The notes beneath the pieces were generated by a model that ran no database searches, had not been told where the DNA came from, and was given only the letters and a program-made list of their open reading frames with translations. The position numbers were made by a program, and so were the translations under genes. Source: Candidatus Omnitrophota bacterium (GTDB taxonomy: Bacteria; Omnitrophota; Gorgyraeia; 2-01-FULL-45-10). From it: a stretch of DNA of 36,399 nt. Positions 33,366 through 36,399 of this stretch are shown here, in pieces (the stretch's first letter is position 1; each line of letters begins with the position of its first letter). The stretch covers positions 1 through 36,399 of the forward strand of contig JAPLMI010000128.1 of assembly GCA_026387115.1 (NCBI GenBank). The letters are read 5' to 3'.

Positions 33366-34294
33366 ATCTATCGGTCAAAATAGGTAAGCTCAAACTCAAG
33401 AACCCGGTTATGGCCGCATCGGGGACTTTCGGGCCGGAATACGGCGAGCTTACAGATATAAATTCGCTCGGCGCGTATATCACAAAGACGATAACGCTGA
33501 AACCAAGACAGGGAAATCCGCCGCCTCGGATTGCGGAAACCGCATCCGGAATGTTAAATTCAATAGGTCTTGAGAATAATGGAGTGGAAGATTTTATAAA
33601 AGATAAACTGCCGAAATTGAGTAAAATCAAAATTCCGATAATAGTAAGCATCGCCGGCGAATATGACAACGAGCTAAAAGAATTGGCAAAACGATTAAAC
33701 AAAATAAAAAGAATAAACGCGCTTGAACTGAACCTTTCGTGCCCGAATATAAAAAGGGCGCCCCTCGGCTTCGCTCGGGGCAGGCAGGGCGCGCAGATGA
33801 TAGCGCAAGATAAAGACGCCACCTATGAAATCGTCAAAGCGGTTAGAAGATCAACGGCTTTAACGGTGATAGTGAAGTTATCTCCCAATGTAACAGATAT
33901 AACGGAGATAGCCAAAGCGGCCGAATCGGCAGGCGCGGATTCGGTATCGCTGGTCAATACATTCCTGGGAATAGCCGTAGATATCGAGACGAAAAGACCG
34001 AAACTCGGGAATGTCACCGGTGGCTTAAGCGGGCCGGCGATAAAACCGCTGGCGCTTAAATTTGTGCGGGATGCTTATAAGTGCGTTAAAATTCCTGTGA
34101 TAGGGATAGGCGGGATCATGGATTATAAAGACGCGATAGAATTTATGCTGTGCGGAGCGGCGGCCGTCCAGATAGGAACAGCCAACTTCGTGAATCCGGA
34201 TACGTCTATCGAGATAATAGGCGGTATTAGAAAATATCTCGCCATAAACAAAATAAAAGATGCACGCAGCTTAATCGGAAAGTTAGAAATATGA
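33359..34294 (+). CDS. pyrD: Dihydroorotate dehydrogenase, class 1B catalytic subunit
   Basis: A 311-residue FMN enzyme. Landmarks are NPVMAASGTFG, NSIGLENNGVEDF, the catalytic-cysteine segment LNLSCPN, VKLSPNVTDI, TGGLSGPAIKPLAL and IGIGGIMDYKDAIEF. It oxidises dihydroorotate to orotate with PyrK. After LSCPNIKR the usual short GG..FG stretch is replaced by a segment about ten residues longer (APLGFARGRQGA), coded by a GC-rich imperfect palindrome at 33760-33785. GTG start, coupled to pyrK; overlaps pyrF by 4 nt. Confidence 0.96.
   Translation: MVDLSVKIGKLKLKNPVMAASGTFGPEYGELTDINSLGAYITKTITLKPRQGNPPPRIAETASGMLNSIGLENNGVEDFIKDKLPKLSKIKIPIIVSIAGEYDNELKELAKRLNKIKRINALELNLSCPNIKRAPLGFARGRQGAQMIAQDKDATYEIVKAVRRSTALTVIVKLSPNVTDITEIAKAAESAGADSVSLVNTFLGIAVDIETKRPKLGNVTGGLSGPAIKPLALKFVRDAYKCVKIPVIGIGGIMDYKDAIEFMLCGAAAVQIGTANFVNPDTSIEIIGGIRKYLAINKIKDARSLIGKLEI
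33755..33792 (+). repeat. Palindromic GC-rich insert inside pyrD
   Basis: The segment has CCCC / GGGG arms around a TCGGCTTCGCTC core. Its reverse complement contains GAGCGAAGCCGA, a motif common in dispersed bacterial palindromes. An AGGGCGC heptamer occurs on both sides (33755-33761 and 33786-33792). It coincides with about ten extra residues relative to the usual PyrD. Confidence 0.5.
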
Positions 34295-34989
34295 AACCAG
34301 AAGATAGATTGATAGTAGCGCTCGACGTCGACACGGAAGAAAAAGCCGTTAAATTAGTGGAGACGCTGAAAAACGATGTCAAATTTTTCAAGGTAGGGCT
34401 GGAGCTTTTCAGTTCGTGCGGCCCGGCAATAGTTAAAAAGATAAAAGAAACGGGCTGCGAGGTATTTCTTGATTTAAAATTTCATGATATACCGAATACG
34501 GCGGCAAAGGCCTCACGCGTTGCGGCAAGATCGGGCGTGTATATGTTCAACGTTCATGCCCTCGGCGGATATGATATGATGAAAGCGGCGGTTGAGGCCT
34601 GTACGGATGAAGCGAAAAAACTGAAGATCGAAAAACCGAAGGTTTTGGCCGTAACAATATTAACCAGCATGGATGAAAAGGCCTTGAAGAAGACAGGCAT
34701 AGATGATAATATGGAAAACCAGGTTTTGAGGCTCGCGCGCCTGGCGAAAGAGGCAGGTATCGACGGTGTCATAGCCTCGCCCATGGAAGTGAAGATGATA
34801 AGGCAGGCGCTGGGAGCGGATTTCCTGATAGTTACTCCGGGCGTAAGGACTGCGTCGGCGGAAGTCGACGACCAGAAGAGAACCGCGACGCCGGAAGAGG
34901 CGGTTATATCAGGCGCCGATTTCATCGTGGTCGGCCGTCCGGTCACAGAGGCGAAAGATCCCGTTAAGGCCGTAAAAGGTATTCTGTAA
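34291..34989 (+). CDS. pyrF: Orotidine 5'-phosphate decarboxylase
   Basis: A 232-residue type 1 enzyme. D12 is in IVALDVD, K34 in FFKVG, and the catalytic triad D61, K63, D66 in FLDLKFHDIPNT. The phosphate-binding end has VTPGVR and VVGRPVTEA. It decarboxylates OMP to UMP, the last step of the pathway. ATGA overlap with pyrD; 11 nt before pyrE. Confidence 0.97.
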   Translation: MKPEDRLIVALDVDTEEKAVKLVETLKNDVKFFKVGLELFSSCGPAIVKKIKETGCEVFLDLKFHDIPNTAAKASRVAARSGVYMFNVHALGGYDMMKAAVEACTDEAKKLKIEKPKVLAVTILTSMDEKALKKTGIDDNMENQVLRLARLAKEAGIDGVIASPMEVKMIRQALGADFLIVTPGVRTASAEVDDQKRTATPEEAVISGADFIVVGRPVTEAKDPVKAVKGIL

Positions 34990-35000
34990 GAGATCAAAAT

Positions 35001-35579
35001 ATGACGGAGAAAAACGTATCAAAGATATTCGATAAATATAACGCGCTGCTGACAGGACATTTCAAGCTATCGAGCGGGCTGCACAGCGAAAAGTACCTAC
35101 AGTGCGCGCTCGTCCTTCAATATCCTGAAGCGGCGGAAGCGCTCGCGAAAGAGCTTGCGAAAAAATTTGCCAAAGAGAAGATAGATGTTGTAATAGGGCC
35201 CGCGCTCGGCGGAATAACGATAGCTTATGAGATAGCCAGGGCTCTGGGCGTAAGAGGGCTTTTTGCAGAAAGACAGGACGGCAAGATGGTTCTTCGCAGA
35301 GGATTTTCGATCAAGCCGGGCAAGCGCGTCCTGGTCGTAGAAGATGTTATCACTACCGGCGGATCCACGAAAGAGGTCGTGGAAGTCGTTAAAAATGCAG
35401 GCGGCATAGTGGTGGGCGTCGGATGTATCATAGACAGAAGCGCTTCCCCGATAGATTTCGGCGCGAGATTCGAATCACTGGCCAAGATAAAAATAGAGAC
35501 ATTCAAAGAGGGCGACTGCCCTCTATGCAAGCAGAATATTCCGGTAACCAAGCCTGGCTCACGACCGGGCAGGTCTTAA
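35001..35579 (+). CDS. pyrE: Orotate phosphoribosyltransferase
   Basis: A 192-residue PRTase. The PRPP loop is VLVVEDVITTGGS (residues 110-122), the orotate/PRPP flexible loop region is FAERQDGKMVLRRGF, and FKLSSGLHSEKYLQC near the N-terminus is typical of the PyrE branch lacking a decarboxylase fusion. The C-terminus CPLCKQNIPVTKPGSR is normal for this branch. It makes OMP from orotate and PRPP. It is the last gene of the operon, and its TAA is directly followed by the first base of tRNA-Val. Confidence 0.97.
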   Translation: MTEKNVSKIFDKYNALLTGHFKLSSGLHSEKYLQCALVLQYPEAAEALAKELAKKFAKEKIDVVIGPALGGITIAYEIARALGVRGLFAERQDGKMVLRRGFSIKPGKRVLVVEDVITTGGSTKEVVEVVKNAGGIVVGVGCIIDRSASPIDFGARFESLAKIKIETFKEGDCPLCKQNIPVTKPGSRPGRS

Positions 35580-35654
35580 GGGCAGCTAGCTCAACGGTGG
35601 AGCAATCGGTTTACATCCGATAGGTTACAGGTTCGAGCCCTGTGCTGCCCACCA
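35580..35654 (+). tRNA. tRNA-Val (anticodon UAC)
   Basis: Acceptor stem GGGCAGC/GCTGCCC, D stem GCTC/GAGC, anticodon stem ATCGG/CCGAT with loop TTTACAT giving anticodon TAC, T stem ACAGG/CCTGT with loop TTCGAGC, discriminator A and an encoded CCA. It begins at the base after the pyrE stop, so it is probably cut from the pyr transcript by RNase P or has a promoter inside pyrE. Confidence 0.96.
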
Positions 35655-35750
35655 ATTTTGCCGAAGGCAAAATTGATCCTGAGAACGCGACGAATAGGAG
35701 CGTTCGAAGGACCTTTAGCATCTTCAGGACCTTTTTAGACGCCGCTGAAG
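35654..35750 (+). repeat. Left hairpin array of the GIY-YIG cassette
   Basis: Three consecutive hairpins: A, stem AATTTTGCC/GGCAAAATT with loop GAA (35654-35674); B, TCCT-GA-GAACGC / GCGTTC-GA-AGGA around loop GACGAATAGGA (35677-35711); C, CTTCAG/CTGAAG (35722-35750). Parts recur inverted at 36065-36149: TTGATCCTGA, CGACGAAYAGGA and GAAGGACCTTTAGC. None is followed by a T-tract, so these are not ordinary terminators. Confidence 0.75.
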
Positions 35751-35759
35751 TATCTAAAT

Positions 35760-36005
35760 ATGGAAAAAGCATGGTTTGTTTATATCGTTAAATGCAGAGA
35801 CGGTAAATTATATACCGGCATCTCTAATGATGTAGATAAGAGGGTCAGCAAGCATAATAAGGGCAAAGGTTGCAGATTTACTAAATATAGATACCCTGTA
35901 CGACTGATTTACAGCGAAGAATGCGGAACAAAGTCTTCTGCCAGAAAAAGAGAATTAGAAATTCAAGGCTTTAAGCGCAGTAAGAAATTGGAGCTTATCA
36001 AGTAA
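35760..36005 (+). CDS. Small GIY-YIG nuclease (UPF0213/YhbQ-like)
   Basis: An 81-residue single-domain protein. The two sheet motifs are VYI (7-9) and YTG (18-20); catalytic-type residues R28, H32 and E65 and the N33 following the histidine are all present, as is the AxxRELEIQG helix. GIY-YIG domains cut DNA with one metal ion. There is no DNA-recognition domain, so targeting may come from structure in the target or from a partner. No strong Shine-Dalgarno is seen. It lies between tRNA-Val and tRNA-Asp, bracketed by inverted hairpin arrays. Confidence 0.9.
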   Translation: MEKAWFVYIVKCRDGKLYTGISNDVDKRVSKHNKGKGCRFTKYRYPVRLIYSEECGTKSSARKRELEIQGFKRSKKLELIK

Positions 36006-36064
36006 AGCTTGCTTTTTTAGCGGTTTTAATCTATAATTTTTGACACTTTAAAGGTATTTCGGCG

Positions 36065-36149
36065 GCTAAAGGTCCTTCAGCGGCTACAATGTTCCTGTTC
36101 GTCGCATTGTTTAACGCCGCTTCAGGATCAAACTTACTTCGTAAGTTTG
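36065..36149 (+). repeat. Right hairpin array of the GIY-YIG cassette (inverted)
   Basis: In inverted orientation it repeats the left array: GCTAAAGGTCCTTC (36065-36078); hairpin TCCT-TC-AGCGGC / GCCGCT-TC-AGGA (36073-36127) with an inner CAATG/CATTG stem and a loop holding the complement of CGACGAACAGGA; then a terminal hairpin CAAACTTAC/GTAAGTTTG with loop TTC (36129-36149), whose last base is the first base of tRNA-Asp. Stems differ from the left copy while pairing is kept. Confidence 0.75.
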
Positions 36150-36225
36150 GGGACGTAGTTCAGCTGGTTAGAACGTCAGATTGTCGATCTGAAGGTCGCG
36201 GGTTCGATCCCCGTCGTCCCCGCCA
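36149..36225 (+). tRNA. tRNA-Asp (anticodon GUC)
   Basis: Acceptor stem GGGGACG/CGTCCCC, anticodon stem TCAGA/TCTGA with loop TTGTCGA giving anticodon GTC, T stem CGGGG/CCCCG-type pairing around TTCGATC, discriminator G and an encoded CCA at 36223-36225. It starts on the last base of the right hairpin. Confidence 0.96.
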
Positions 36226-36256
36226 GTTTATTTAGGAAGCTTTAGAAACACGACGG

Positions 36257-36302
36257 AAACTCTATCCATTGTCGGTAATCCGACGGTGAATAGAGTTTTT
36301 TG
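36257..36302 (+). terminator. Intrinsic terminator after tRNA-Asp
   Basis: AAACTCTA (36257-36264) pairs with TAGAGTTT (36291-36298), with an inner GTCGG/CCGAC stem and loop TAAT, and a run of T follows the lower stem. It probably ends transcription from the pyr operon and both tRNAs. Confidence 0.8.
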
Positions 36303-36308
36303 TTTTCA

Positions 36309-36362
36309 TGGTAATTTTGGGAATCTTGGTAATTTAGACACATCCTGTCACGTTCTGTCACG
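36309..36362 (+). repeat. Two pairs of short direct repeats downstream of tRNA-Asp
   Basis: TGGTAATTT occurs at 36309-36317 and 36327-36335 (18 bp period). CTGTCACG occurs at 36345-36352 and 36355-36362 (10 bp period, one helical turn). The remaining sequence in 36303-36378 shows no gene. Confidence 0.5.
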
Positions 36363-36378
36363 CTATGCCTCCCCCGTC

Positions 36379-36398
36379 ATTCCCGCGAAAGCGGGAAT
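36379..36398 (+). repeat. Dispersed-type palindrome at the window edge
   Basis: ATTCCCGC (36379-36386) and GCGGGAAT (36391-36398) form a perfect 8 bp stem with a GAAA loop. Palindromes of this ATTCCCGC type are scattered in many bacterial genomes. The element is cut by the end of the window. Confidence 0.75.
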
Positions 36399-36399
36399 C

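Noticed and set aside
33755..33792. AGGGCGC heptamers as a target-site duplication around the pyrD insert
   Set aside because: The two copies start 31 bases apart, so precise removal of one copy plus the insert would break the frame. The heptamer may be coincidental in GC-rich sequence.
36003..36020. AAAGC/GCTTT with T-run as terminator of the GIY-YIG gene
   Set aside because: The stem is five base pairs with a two-base loop, too tight to fold as drawn.
36040..36070. TTGACA at 36040 as a promoter for tRNA-Asp
   Set aside because: At 16-18 nt spacing there is no acceptable -10 box (the sequence is GC-rich and part of the right hairpin array).
1..36399. CRISPR array or phage genes
   Set aside because: No regularly spaced direct repeats with unique spacers and no capsid, portal, terminase or integrase-like proteins were found.

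Overview
The window reads as one stretch of bacterial chromosome, most likely from an uncultivated member of the Omnitrophota / PVC-related lineages. This is an inference from gene style (long ATGA-coupled sugar-polymer operons, a beta-barrel/Wza/BY-kinase/TPR-ligase export set, a PyrR-controlled pyr operon) and not from any marker gene. Genes are densely packed; no stretch above 300 bases lacks a gene.

Region 1 (1-21470) is one very long plus-strand operon for an exopolysaccharide or O-antigen-like polymer. It holds glycosyltransferases of the GT2 and GT4 folds, a CgeB-like transferase, an FkbM and two other SAM methyltransferases, a PIG-L deacetylase, an SGNH hydrolase, a NodU-type carbamoyltransferase, a B12-binding radical SAM enzyme, a Wzy-like membrane protein and, at the end, a WecA/TagO-like initiating phosphoglycosyltransferase. 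Most junctions overlap by 4 nt (ATGA), so translation is probably coupled. No Wzx flippase or ABC exporter is visible.

Region 2 (21475-27538) has its own strong sigma70-type promoter and encodes the export and assembly machine: an outer-membrane beta-barrel protein with an internally duplicated N-terminal segment, a Wza-type export protein, a Wzz/BY-kinase fusion with a tyrosine cluster, and an O-antigen-ligase-like membrane protein with a TPR tail. A secreted protein of unknown function (27539-28279, minus) meets it stop-to-stop and is driven from a promoter back-to-back with the next operon.

Region 3 (28362-35579) is the UMP operon pyrR-pyrB-pyrC-endoQ-pyrK-pyrD-pyrF-pyrE. Its leader has a canonical promoter, a PyrR-binding hairpin whose 3' strand is also the Shine-Dalgarno of a 20-codon leader peptide, and an intrinsic terminator lying inside that leader ORF. 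This suggests PyrR-gated coupled transcription-translation attenuation. A DNA-repair nuclease (EndoQ, PHP fold) sits among the pyrimidine genes and ends in a sliding-clamp-binding motif. pyrD carries an apparent in-frame insertion with a palindromic, REP-like sequence.

Region 4 (35580-36399) starts with tRNA-Val(UAC) directly abutting the pyrE stop, then a small GIY-YIG nuclease gene bracketed by structurally matching inverted hairpin arrays that fill exactly the space up to tRNA-Asp(GUC). This looks like a compact mobile cassette and is the best candidate here for an undescribed system. A terminator and a further dispersed-type palindrome close the window.
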